Source: Bacteroidales bacterium
GTDB lineage: Bacteria > Bacteroidota > Bacteroidia > Bacteroidales > UBA932
Assembly: GCA_017398335.1 (NCBI GenBank)
Contig: JAFQGK010000016.1
Coordinates: 1 to 41,750 of the forward strand
DNA: 41,750 bases
Reading direction: 5' to 3'
Positions 35,500 to 41,750 of the stretch are shown one piece after another. Numbering within the stretch: the stretch's first letter is position 1; each line of letters begins with the position of its first letter. The notes below the pieces were generated by a model. The model was not told the DNA's origin, ran no database searches, and was given only the letters and a program-made list of their open reading frames with translations. The position numbers were made by a program, and so were the translations under genes.

Positions 35500-35613
35500 A
35501 TGGAATTACCTTTTGCGCTCAAGGAGGAGCTCGACAAGGCAGACCTCAACAATATGACACCTCTTCAGGCATTCGACCTGCTGAGGAATATGAAGGAACA
35601 ATTTGGAATATGA
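35500..35613 (+). CDS. Chimeric 37-codon mini-ORF: tnaA start fused to mutS tail
   Basis: ATG at 35500 opens six codons identical at 17 of 18 bases to the tnaA start (MELPFA), joined in frame to the last 31 codons of mutS (LKEELDKADLNNM..., ending MKEQFGI). Against mutS only six bases differ in 96: five silent and one Leu-to-Phe. Its TGA shares bases with the ATG of the next gene (ATGA), which could couple translation. It may be a relic of duplication, a leader for the next gene, or a peptide carrying the MutS oligomerisation helix; expression is unproven. Confidence 0.5.
   Translation: MELPFALKEELDKADLNNMTPLQAFDLLRNMKEQFGI
35518..35613 (+). repeat. Direct repeat copy 2: duplicated 3' end of mutS
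   Basis: Second copy of the mutS tail, 2128 bp downstream of the original, on the far side of the GH97 gene. Differences lie near both ends and the centre is identical for 59 bp. Confidence 0.95.
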
Positions 35614-36296
35614 GGCAGAAATTATTTATATTTGTTCTGATGCTCCTGCTGCCGCTTGTGAAAGTTCGCGCGCAGGAAGATGTTCTTGCTTTCTGGAGTA
35701 CGATGACCATAAACAAGTCTTTCGGACAGGATAAGAAATGGAGCGTTGGTCTCATGCATGAGTACCGTCACAATATCCACGAAGGGGTGTCGCAGACTGC
35801 TCAGTATTTTGTACGTCCGTCAGTATCCTGCAAGGTGAAGCCGTGGCTGAAGCTGCAGTACCAGATGGACCTGGCAGCTTACCCGTCGTCAGGATTTCAG
35901 TGGAGGTTCATTCCGGAGGTGACCTTCTCTCATCAGGTCGGAGACTTTACATTTGCCTACAGGCAGAGGGTCATGACTTCGTGGAAGGTGAAGGCAGGTA
36001 CGAATTCGACGGTACTGCGTTCGAGGGCAAAGGTAGACTACAGGATTCCGAAGACTCCGCTGTCTATGCATTTCGCTTTCGAACCTTACTGGTGTGATTT
36101 CGGAAGTGCGGTGAAGAATGGATTTGCATGGTTTCAGAAGGCACGTTGGTATGGGGGATTCAACATCAAGGTCACCGACCACCTGACCGTCTCTCCTCAA
36201 TACATCTGTCAGGCCTACCATAACCGGAAAGGAAGATATGCGAGGAGGACATATGATGACCATGTGATATATATGACCTTCAGCATCAGATTATAA
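35610..36296 (+). CDS. DUF2490 outer-membrane barrel protein
   Basis: A 228-residue protein with a signal peptide (MRQKLFIFVLMLLLPLVKVRAQ) and a body of amphipathic beta strands typical of DUF2490 proteins: WSTMTINKSFGQDKKWSVGL at the start, EYRHN, FIPEVTFSHQVGDFTFAYRQR in the middle, and a final strand DHVIYMTFSIRL with a hydrophobic end. Its ATG overlaps the TGA of the mini-ORF. The position directly after a mutS tail suggests that it once followed mutS itself. Function of the family is unknown. Confidence 0.8.
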   Translation: MRQKLFIFVLMLLLPLVKVRAQEDVLAFWSTMTINKSFGQDKKWSVGLMHEYRHNIHEGVSQTAQYFVRPSVSCKVKPWLKLQYQMDLAAYPSSGFQWRFIPEVTFSHQVGDFTFAYRQRVMTSWKVKAGTNSTVLRSRAKVDYRIPKTPLSMHFAFEPYWCDFGSAVKNGFAWFQKARWYGGFNIKVTDHLTVSPQYICQAYHNRKGRYARRTYDDHVIYMTFSIRL

Positions 36297-36327
36297 CGTG
36301 TAAAATTAACCACAAAATAAAGACACA

Positions 36328-37509
36328 ATGAAAAAGATTCTTATGGTTGCCCTTTCATTTGCGGCAGCATTCAGTGCATCGGCACAGATTACATATCCTG
36401 ACAATGCAAATAAGGATATGATCCGTCATTCAATGCGTTCAACCAGAGCAGGTCGTACTGAGATCATTCTCCCTCAGGTGAACGGATACAACATCTACAA
36501 GGTAGATCTTCATACTCATTCTGTTTTCTCTGATGGAAGTGTCCTTCCTGAATACAGAGTCAAGGAAGCTTGGGCAGATGGTCTTGATGCCATGGCTGTT
36601 ACCGAGCACATAGAGTACAGAAGACAGGAAACAAAGATGCTTGAGTACCTTGAGGACTATGCAAAGAAAGGTGAAGAGATTGCAAATCATAACATCATAA
36701 CTGAACCGGCTGACAAGAGAGGCATCAGGGTAGATCTCAATTATGCTGTGGAACTTTCTCAGAAAGCGGCGGAGCCCTATGGACTTCTTATAATCCCTGG
36801 TACTGAGATCACACGTCAGCCTCAGCAGATCGGACACTACAATGCTCTCTTCACAACAGACAACAATACGATTTATGATCCGGATCCTCTCCAGGCTCTC
36901 CGCAATGCGAAGGCTCAGGGCGCTCTCGTTCAGCACAATCATCCGGGTTGGACAAGAAAGAGCCTTGACATGCCTGAGTTTGAGGTTCAGGCTTATGGTG
37001 AAGGTCTCATCGACGGAATCGAGACCATGAACGGTAGCGAGTTCTATCCAAAGGCAATCGAGCGTGCAAAGGAACTCGGACTTTTCGTGTCGGCAAACAC
37101 CGATATCCACGGAACAACCGCAATGGATTATGAAGGCGTTGAAGGCGGCCGAAACATGACTTTCATCTTTGCTAAGGAAAAGACTCTTCCTGCAATGCGT
37201 GAGGCTCTTGAAGCTTGCCGTACTCTTTCATATGCTTTCGGAAATCTTGCTGGTGACGAGCAGCTTCTTAAGGACTTCTTCCTTGCATCAGTGAAGTTCG
37301 AACCTATAATGAAGGATTACAAGGACCGTCAGATCTTCTCAATAACCAACACGACGTCGATTCCGTTTGCGTTCCGTATCGGTGGTGGAAATGTGGTCTG
37401 GCTTGACCCGTTCACAACCATCACAGCCAAGACAAACACGGTCAGGATCACTGTAGAGAACATGTGGTACGGTGTTGACAAGCATCCGGTAGTAGAAATT
37501 AAATTTTAA
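36328..37509 (+). CDS. Secreted PHP-domain phosphodiesterase (Sb-PDE-like)
   Basis: A 393-residue metal-dependent phosphoesterase. Signal peptide MKKILMVALSFAAAFSASAQ (1-20). PHP metal motifs follow: DLHTHSVFSDG at residues 60-70, AVTEHIEY, PGTEITR, VQHNHPGW, and NTDIHG. The C-terminal ~70 residues form a beta-rich extension (NTTSIPFAFRIGGGNVVWLD). Bacteroidales homologues are labelled Sb-PDE family phosphodiesterase after a Sphingobium organophosphate enzyme; a natural substrate is unknown. It lies 31 bp after DUF2490 and 5 bp before tnaA, so it is probably co-transcribed with both. Confidence 0.85.
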   Translation: MKKILMVALSFAAAFSASAQITYPDNANKDMIRHSMRSTRAGRTEIILPQVNGYNIYKVDLHTHSVFSDGSVLPEYRVKEAWADGLDAMAVTEHIEYRRQETKMLEYLEDYAKKGEEIANHNIITEPADKRGIRVDLNYAVELSQKAAEPYGLLIIPGTEITRQPQQIGHYNALFTTDNNTIYDPDPLQALRNAKAQGALVQHNHPGWTRKSLDMPEFEVQAYGEGLIDGIETMNGSEFYPKAIERAKELGLFVSANTDIHGTTAMDYEGVEGGRNMTFIFAKEKTLPAMREALEACRTLSYAFGNLAGDEQLLKDFFLASVKFEPIMKDYKDRQIFSITNTTSIPFAFRIGGGNVVWLDPFTTITAKTNTVRITVENMWYGVDKHPVVEIKF

Positions 37510-37514
37510 CATAT

Positions 37515-38888
37515 ATGGAATTACCTTTTGCAGAATCCTGGAAAATCAAGATGGTGGAGCCTCTGCGCAAGAGTACACGCGAGGAGCGTGAGCAGTGGAT
37601 CCGCGAGGCAGACTACAATCTCTTTCAGCTGAAATCCGATCAGGTCTACATCGACTGTCTGACGGATTCCGGTACCGGTGCAATGAGTGACCGCCAGTGG
37701 GCTGCGATGATGATGGGAGACGAGAGTTATGCGGGCTCATCCTCTTTCTTCATGCTCAAGGACACGATCAACCGTATCACCGGATTTGAATATGTTATTC
37801 CTACACATCAGGGTCGCGCAGCAGAAAACGTGCTTTTCAGCCATCTGGTCTCAGCCGGCTCGATTGTGCCTGGAAATTCTCACTTCGACACCACGAAAGG
37901 ACATATTGAAAGCCGCAAGGCTTTTGCCGTGGACTGTACTGTCGACGAGGCCAAGGACACCCAGCTTGAGGTGCCGTTCAAGGGAAATGTAGATCCGGTC
38001 AAGTTGGAAAAGGTGCTTGCAGAAAATGCAGACAAGGTGCCGTTCATCATAGTGACCATCACCAACAACACAGCCGGAGGACAGCCGGTTTCTATGGAGA
38101 ATCTCCGTCAGGTCCGTGCGATCGCAGACAAATATGGCAAGAGGGTCATCTATGACTCTGCGCGTTTTGTCGAGAATGCGTATTTCATCAGGACCCGCGA
38201 AGAAGGCTATGCAGACAAGACCATCAAGGAGATATGCAAGGAGATGTTCTCTTATGCTGACGGCATGACCATGTCTTCCAAGAAGGACGGTCTCGTCAAT
38301 ATGGGAGGTTTCATCGCCACCAGGCACGAAGACTGGTATGAGGGTGCCAAGAGGTTCTGCATACCTTTCGAGGGCTATCTTACATATGGCGGTATGAACG
38401 GACGTGACATGGCGGCTCTCGCTGTGGGACTTGATGAAAACACCGAGCTGGACAATATAGAGACGCGCATACGTCAGGTTCAGTATCTTGCAGCCCGTCT
38501 CGACGAGTTCGGAATACCTTACCAGCGTCCGGTAGGAGGACATGCGATTTTCGTTGATGCCGACAAGGTGCTTGACCAGATTCCTAAAGAGGAGTTCCCG
38601 GCTCAGACTCTTGCCATCGAACTTTATCTGGAGGCTGGTATACGTGGTTGCGAGATCGGATATATTCTTGCCGACCGCGACCCTGTCACCAGAGAAAACC
38701 GCTTCGGCGGTCTTGACCTTCTGCGTCTGTGCATCGCCCGCCGTGTGTACACCAATAACCATATGGATGTGATAGCTGTTGCTCTCAAGAACGTCTTTGA
38801 CCGTCGTCATGAGATCACGCGCGGTGTCAGGATCGTATGGGAGACTGAGCTGATGAGGCACTTCACGGTCAAGCTTGAAAGACTCTGA
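37515..38888 (+). CDS. tnaA: Tryptophanase
   Basis: PLP-dependent beta-eliminating lyase that splits tryptophan into indole, pyruvate and ammonia. The 457 residues include DSGTGAMSDRQWAAMM, PTHQGRAAENVLF, TNNTAGGQPVSMENL, and the PLP-lysine segment MSSKKDGLVNMGGF with K257 as the Schiff-base lysine by comparison with E. coli K270. The N-terminus MELPFAESWKIKMVEP is as in Bacteroides TnaA. Tyrosine phenol-lyase is the near relative; the sequence follows Bacteroides tryptophanase more closely as I recall it. No tnaC leader peptide or tnaB permease is seen. A terminator follows at once. Confidence 0.92.
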   Translation: MELPFAESWKIKMVEPLRKSTREEREQWIREADYNLFQLKSDQVYIDCLTDSGTGAMSDRQWAAMMMGDESYAGSSSFFMLKDTINRITGFEYVIPTHQGRAAENVLFSHLVSAGSIVPGNSHFDTTKGHIESRKAFAVDCTVDEAKDTQLEVPFKGNVDPVKLEKVLAENADKVPFIIVTITNNTAGGQPVSMENLRQVRAIADKYGKRVIYDSARFVENAYFIRTREEGYADKTIKEICKEMFSYADGMTMSSKKDGLVNMGGFIATRHEDWYEGAKRFCIPFEGYLTYGGMNGRDMAALAVGLDENTELDNIETRIRQVQYLAARLDEFGIPYQRPVGGHAIFVDADKVLDQIPKEEFPAQTLAIELYLEAGIRGCEIGYILADRDPVTRENRFGGLDLLRLCIARRVYTNNHMDVIAVALKNVFDRRHEITRGVRIVWETELMRHFTVKLERL

Positions 38889-38911
38889 TAAGTTTAAATG
38901 TATATTTCAGG

Positions 38912-38953
38912 AAGGCAGCGACTTTGAACAGTTTGCTGCCTTTTTGCTTTTTT
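38912..38953 (+). terminator. Intrinsic terminator after tnaA
   Basis: Stem AAGGCAGC (38912-38919) with GCTGCCTT (38935-38942), 15-base loop, followed by a T-rich tract (TTTGCTTTTTT). It ends the mutS-to-tnaA plus-strand run. Confidence 0.85.
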
Positions 38954-39030
38954 GGAATAAAATGATTTCCTTTGTATTGCTTTAATAGGCTATTAAATAA
39001 TCAATTTGATACTAACTAAATCTAAACCTT

Positions 39031-40521
39031 ATGTCAAATAACAGCAGATTTTCCAACCTCATCCGCAAGGAAGACTGGCTTTCGGTGTGGATCGGTGCAA
39101 TTGTGATAATCGTATGTTCGGTTGCAGTGCTTACAGGCTGGTTTGATGTGTCAGCATTAAGTTTCAAGACCTGGACAGTCGGAGAGGCGCTTTCTGACAA
39201 AGATGCCGCAAAGGTTGTTCCTTTAATGGAACAGTTGGGATCATGGGGATTCTGGGTAAGATGTTTCAAGACAATAATCGCTCTGGGACTGCTCTTTGGA
39301 ATCGGCGTCAAACTTCAGGGCGAAAAGCTCAGGAACTTCATCCCGGCTTTTCTTATGCTTTTTGTCATAGCTGTCGTTGTCCGCATGGTCAGTGCGGAGT
39401 TCACGCTCAAGCGTTATCTGGAGTGGGCTTTCTGGGCTCTGTTGATAGGTCTTGTTATTGCTAACACTGTCGGTGTTCCGAAATGGCTTAAGCCGGCTAT
39501 CAGGACAGAATTCTACATCAAGACCGGTCTTGTGATTTTCGGTTTCTCCGTGCTTTTCTCCAATATTGCCAAGTTTGGCCTTTATGGTCTTGGAATCGCA
39601 TGGGGCGTCACCCCGATCGTAATCATCTTCATGTGGTGGTTCGGTAATAAAGTGCTCAAGATCACCAACAAGCCTTTGCTGATAACACTATCAGCTGCCA
39701 CTTCTGTCTGCGGAACCTCTGCTGCAATTGCAACTGGTGCCGCTTCCGGAGCAAAGAAGGAAGACCTGTCAGTAGCAATCTCCATCTCCATCATCTTTAC
39801 CATTTTGATGATGGTTTTCGAGCCTATGATAATCGAGTGGACCGGCATGGGTCAGATCATGGGTGGCGCTTTGATCGGTGGTACGGTAGATTCTACTGGA
39901 GCCGTTGTGCTTGCGGGTAGTGCACTAGGTCCTGAAGCAGAGCAGGTAGCATCTCTTGTAAAGATGATTCAGAATATTCTGATCGGATTCATCGCTTTCT
40001 TTGTAGCAATATTCTTCGCAAGAAAAGTGGACAAGAGCGGTAAATCAGAGGTAGGAGCATCGGAGATCTGGCACCGTTTCCCTAAATTCATCCTTGGCTT
40101 CATGATCGCTTCTATTATTGCATCCATTGTCTTTGTTCCAGTGTTTGGAGCAGAAAAGACAAGTGCAGTAAACAAGGCCTTGGGCCAGTATAAGGATTGG
40201 GCATTTGTTCTTGCGTTTACTTCCATCGGTCTTGACACCAATTTCAAGAAGATCGCGAAGAGCATGCAGGGAGGAAAAGTCCTTTGGCTGTACATCATCG
40301 GTCAGACATTCAACATTATTCTTACGTTTGCCGTAGTATGGCTTCTTCTTTCAGGAAAGATATTCCCTCAGCCTGACATCAAGACCTTTACCGATAAGGA
40401 AGAGAAGATAAAGGCAAAGAAAGAGATGGCAGCTCCAGTGCAGCAGCCTGCAGAACCGGCAGTAGATTTTGTGGAAGCCGGGAAAGCAGTCGAGAATGCT
40501 CAGGCATCTTCAGGTAACTGA
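39031..40521 (+). CDS. YeiH-family membrane protein (putative sulfate exporter family)
   Basis: A 496-residue inner-membrane protein with about ten transmembrane segments between residues 20 and 455. Family features include ATSVCGTSAAIATGAA (a conserved SVCGxSA-type loop), GGTVDSTGAVVLAGSALGPEA, and the last pair FTSIGLDTNFKKI / LYIIGQTFNIILTFAVVWLL. The C-terminal tail after 460 is hydrophilic (KEKIKAKKEMAAPVQQPAEP). The family name comes from weak evidence and the true substrate is uncertain. The next small gene begins 2 bp after the stop. Confidence 0.85.
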   Translation: MSNNSRFSNLIRKEDWLSVWIGAIVIIVCSVAVLTGWFDVSALSFKTWTVGEALSDKDAAKVVPLMEQLGSWGFWVRCFKTIIALGLLFGIGVKLQGEKLRNFIPAFLMLFVIAVVVRMVSAEFTLKRYLEWAFWALLIGLVIANTVGVPKWLKPAIRTEFYIKTGLVIFGFSVLFSNIAKFGLYGLGIAWGVTPIVIIFMWWFGNKVLKITNKPLLITLSAATSVCGTSAAIATGAASGAKKEDLSVAISISIIFTILMMVFEPMIIEWTGMGQIMGGALIGGTVDSTGAVVLAGSALGPEAEQVASLVKMIQNILIGFIAFFVAIFFARKVDKSGKSEVGASEIWHRFPKFILGFMIASIIASIVFVPVFGAEKTSAVNKALGQYKDWAFVLAFTSIGLDTNFKKIAKSMQGGKVLWLYIIGQTFNIILTFAVVWLLLSGKIFPQPDIKTFTDKEEKIKAKKEMAAPVQQPAEPAVDFVEAGKAVENAQASSGN

Positions 40522-40523
40522 TA

Positions 40524-40799
40524 ATGAAATTCAATAAAAAGATATTATACAAGACAGTCACTGTCATCATGATGGTGACTGTCATCATTATAGCCGCATA
40601 TATCATGATCAATCGCCTTGGATTGATTGAAGGTTATGACTTCGGTGGTGGAGCATATTATTATGTGGATATTCCGGAGTTCGAGAAGATCGTTGATGAG
40701 GACGCCTTTCGGACCACAGTCCCTGTGTGGGTGCATGTCGTCCTTTTTATCGCCTGGGGCTGGCTTATGTGGCGTCTATGGCTTTGGTTAGATAATTAA
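40524..40799 (+). CDS. Small two-pass membrane protein, function unknown
   Basis: A 91-residue protein starting 2 bp after the YeiH-family gene. Two hydrophobic segments (VTVIMMVTVIIIAAYIMI, about residues 12-29, and VPVWVHVVLFIAWGWLMWRLWLWL near the C-terminus) flank an acidic loop with GGGAYYYVDIPEFEKIVDED. I do not recognise it. Tight spacing suggests that it is a partner of the transporter. DNA for its first segment contains a 9-bp inverted repeat. Confidence 0.65.
   Translation: MKFNKKILYKTVTVIMMVTVIIIAAYIMINRLGLIEGYDFGGGAYYYVDIPEFEKIVDEDAFRTTVPVWVHVVLFIAWGWLMWRLWLWLDN
40553..40582. repeat. Inverted repeat inside the small membrane protein gene
   Basis: GACAGTCAC and GTGACTGTC arms flank TGT plus a self-complementary CATCATGATG core, within the codons for the first membrane segment. 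Possibly chance from repeated TVT/MVT codons. Confidence 0.55.
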
Positions 40800-40813
40800 T
40801 TTATCTATATTTG
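40783..40813 (+). promoter_or_regulatory. Promoter of the TetR gene
   Basis: TTTG (40783-40786), 19 bp, TATATTTG (40806-40813): both boxes are exact for the Bacteroidota consensus. Transcription would start near 40820, inside a palindrome. Confidence 0.8.
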
Positions 40814-40831
40814 TGCAGATTAGCTCTGCAC
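40813..40831. promoter_or_regulatory. Palindromic candidate operator at the TetR gene start
   Basis: Perfect inverted repeat GTGCAGA-ttagc-TCTGCAC. It shares its first base with the -7 box, covers the expected transcription start and stops 1 bp before the ATG, an ideal place for autorepression by the encoded TetR protein. Confidence 0.6.
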
Positions 40832-40832
40832 G

Positions 40833-41453
40833 ATGGAACGAAACAACAATATCGAAAAACGTATATTATGGGTCGCTGAACGCCTTTTTCTGGAAAAGGG
40901 GTTCAGCGGCACTTCTACTACGGAGATCGCAAAGGCTGTGGGATGCAACCAGGCCTTGATTCATTATTACTTCAGAACCAAGGAAAAACTTTTCTGGGAC
41001 ATCTTTGCTCCGAAGATGGAGCAGGTCGTGGAGTATCTGGATGCCCCTCTTGACAATGGCGCCGATTTTTTCGAGAGAATCACCAACATCATAGATTTCT
41101 ATTTCGGAATGCTGGAGCTTGACGAGCGTCTTGCACCTTTCATTGTCAACGAACTCATCATGTCGCCTTCCCGTTGGGAATTCTTTCGCGAACGGTTCCT
41201 GCGCAGCGAAAGCCGCAGCCGGGCGTTCGTCAAATTCGAGAAGATGGTCGAGGAAGAAGTCGAGGCCGGCAGAATACGTAATGTTCAGGCGATCGATCTG
41301 CTTCTCGACATCATGTCTTTGTGTCTTTCGACATTTATTGTCGCCCCTATGGGCTATGCAAGAGGCGAGTGCGATTCAAACGCAAGAAAAGAATACCTCC
41401 AGCACAGAAAGGAGGCAGTCACCATTCTTGTGCTGAAGGGTATATCTGTGTAA
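40833..41453 (+). CDS. TetR/AcrR-family transcriptional regulator
   Basis: A 206-residue dimeric repressor-type regulator. The N-terminal helix-turn-helix is canonical: ILWVAERLFLEKGFSGTSTT, EIAKAVGCNQALIHYYF, RTKEKLFWDIF (residues ~10-55). The C-terminal ligand-binding domain is all-helical and not assignable to a ligand. It has its own promoter and a 19-bp palindrome at its start, so autoregulation is likely. The upstream transporter/small-protein pair are possible targets but lack an obvious copy of the palindrome. It is convergent with the Mrp gene, with 9 bp between the stops. Confidence 0.93.
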   Translation: MERNNNIEKRILWVAERLFLEKGFSGTSTTEIAKAVGCNQALIHYYFRTKEKLFWDIFAPKMEQVVEYLDAPLDNGADFFERITNIIDFYFGMLELDERLAPFIVNELIMSPSRWEFFRERFLRSESRSRAFVKFEKMVEEEVEAGRIRNVQAIDLLLDIMSLCLSTFIVAPMGYARGECDSNARKEYLQHRKEAVTILVLKGISV

Positions 41454-41462
41454 AAACAAGTC

Positions 41463-41750
41463 TTAAGCAGTAATTCCTGCCAGCTTTTCTGCCAGGGAAA
41501 TGAATGCCAGTCCGTCCGGACGGCTGGAAAGGGCAGCCGGTTCGCCGCTGTCTCCTCCTTCGCGTATGCTCTGTACGATAGGGATCTGTCCCAGAAGAGG
41601 AATCTGATACTTCTCTGCCATTCTGCTGCCGCCATCCTTTCCGAAAAGATAGTATTTTTCGTCAGGATGCTCTGCCGGAGTGAACCATGCCATGTTTTCC
41701 ACGAGTCCGAGAATAGGCTTGTTCACGCTTTCGTTGCGGAACATGTTGAC
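41463..41750 (-). CDS. Mrp/NBP35-family ATPase, iron-sulfur carrier (3' part, cut by window edge)
   Basis: The C-terminal ~95 residues of an Mrp/ApbC-type P-loop protein that carries and delivers Fe-S clusters. Visible are PILGLVENMAWFTP, with the usual cysteine-bearing segment apparently lacking Cys here (family form ENMSxFxCP), FGKDGGSRMAEKYQIPLLGQIPI, and VQSIREGGDSGEPA. The frame is open to the window end, so the Walker A region lies beyond. TAA stop at 41463. Confidence 0.9.
   Translation of the reverse strand, partial: VNMFRNESVNKPILGLVENMAWFTPAEHPDEKYYLFGKDGGSRMAEKYQIPLLGQIPIVQSIREGGDSGEPAALSSRPDGLAFISLAEKLAGITA

Noticed and set aside
33503-35613. GH97 cassette as an integron or integrative element
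   Set aside because: No integrase, transposase or terminal inverted repeats; the flanking repeats are mutS coding sequence, better explained by duplication.
37500-37515. tnaC-like leader peptide before tnaA
   Set aside because: Only 5 bp separate tnaA from the preceding gene, leaving no room for a leader.
37851-38861. A 336-codon minus-strand open frame
   Set aside because: It is antisense to tnaA, which has complete catalytic motifs; long antisense frames are a by-product of the codon use there.

Overview
The window looks like a chromosomal segment of a member of the Bacteroidota, most likely order Bacteroidales; I cannot fix the genus. The grounds are a Bacteroides-type succinate dehydrogenase/fumarate reductase flavoprotein, a Bacteroides-type tryptophanase, a SusB-like family 97 glycoside hydrolase, the coaX / outer-membrane protein / TPR / LptC / PpiD gene run, a general lack of Shine-Dalgarno sequences, and several promoters of the Bacteroidota form TTTG-N19-TAnnTTTG. 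No rRNA, tRNA, CRISPR array, insertion sequence, integrase or phage gene was seen.

Layout. 1-2318 (minus): 5' part of sdhA/frdA, then ruvB. 2608-11851 (plus): mfd, coaX, an outer-membrane barrel protein, a TPR protein, lptC and a PpiD-like chaperone, ending at a strong bidirectional terminator shared with convergent ychF (11924-13027, minus). 13196-15356 (plus): an endonuclease/exonuclease/phosphatase-family protein and galK. 15358-19144 (minus): a CpXC-domain protein and a large metallopeptidase-like/TolB-like/barrel protein. 19233-30697 (plus): Na/Pi cotransporter, DUF5106 thioredoxin-like lipoprotein, TlpA-like lipoprotein, galM, thyA, dihydrofolate reductase, an SNF-family transporter, a glycosyltransferase and a YfhO-family membrane protein, mostly tightly packed. 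30837-38888 (plus): mutS, a GH97 glycosidase, a 37-codon chimeric mini-ORF, a DUF2490 protein, a PHP phosphodiesterase and tnaA, closed by a terminator. 39031-41453 (plus): a YeiH-family transporter, a small membrane protein and a TetR regulator. The window ends in the 3' part of an Mrp-family ATPase gene (minus).

How the genes fit together. Housekeeping functions dominate: DNA repair and recombination (ruvB, mfd, mutS), cofactor and thymidylate metabolism (coaX, thyA, folA) and envelope biogenesis (lptC, PpiD-like, barrel proteins, glycosyltransferase, YfhO). galM, galK and a GH97 enzyme with the residues of the retaining alpha-galactosidase branch could form a dispersed galactose route.

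Two structures stand out. First, a family of short palindromic repeats occurs as degenerate tandem arrays ending in one complete palindrome directly upstream of thyA and of dihydrofolate reductase, as a single copy upstream of the CpXC gene (all three end 11-13 bp before a start codon, in the same orientation to that gene), and as an in-frame insertion with a 21-bp period inside the YfhO-family gene. Second, the last 96 bp of mutS are repeated beyond the GH97 gene, where they are fused in frame to the first six codons of tnaA. This makes a chimeric mini-ORF and suggests an old tandem duplication followed by reciprocal gene loss.
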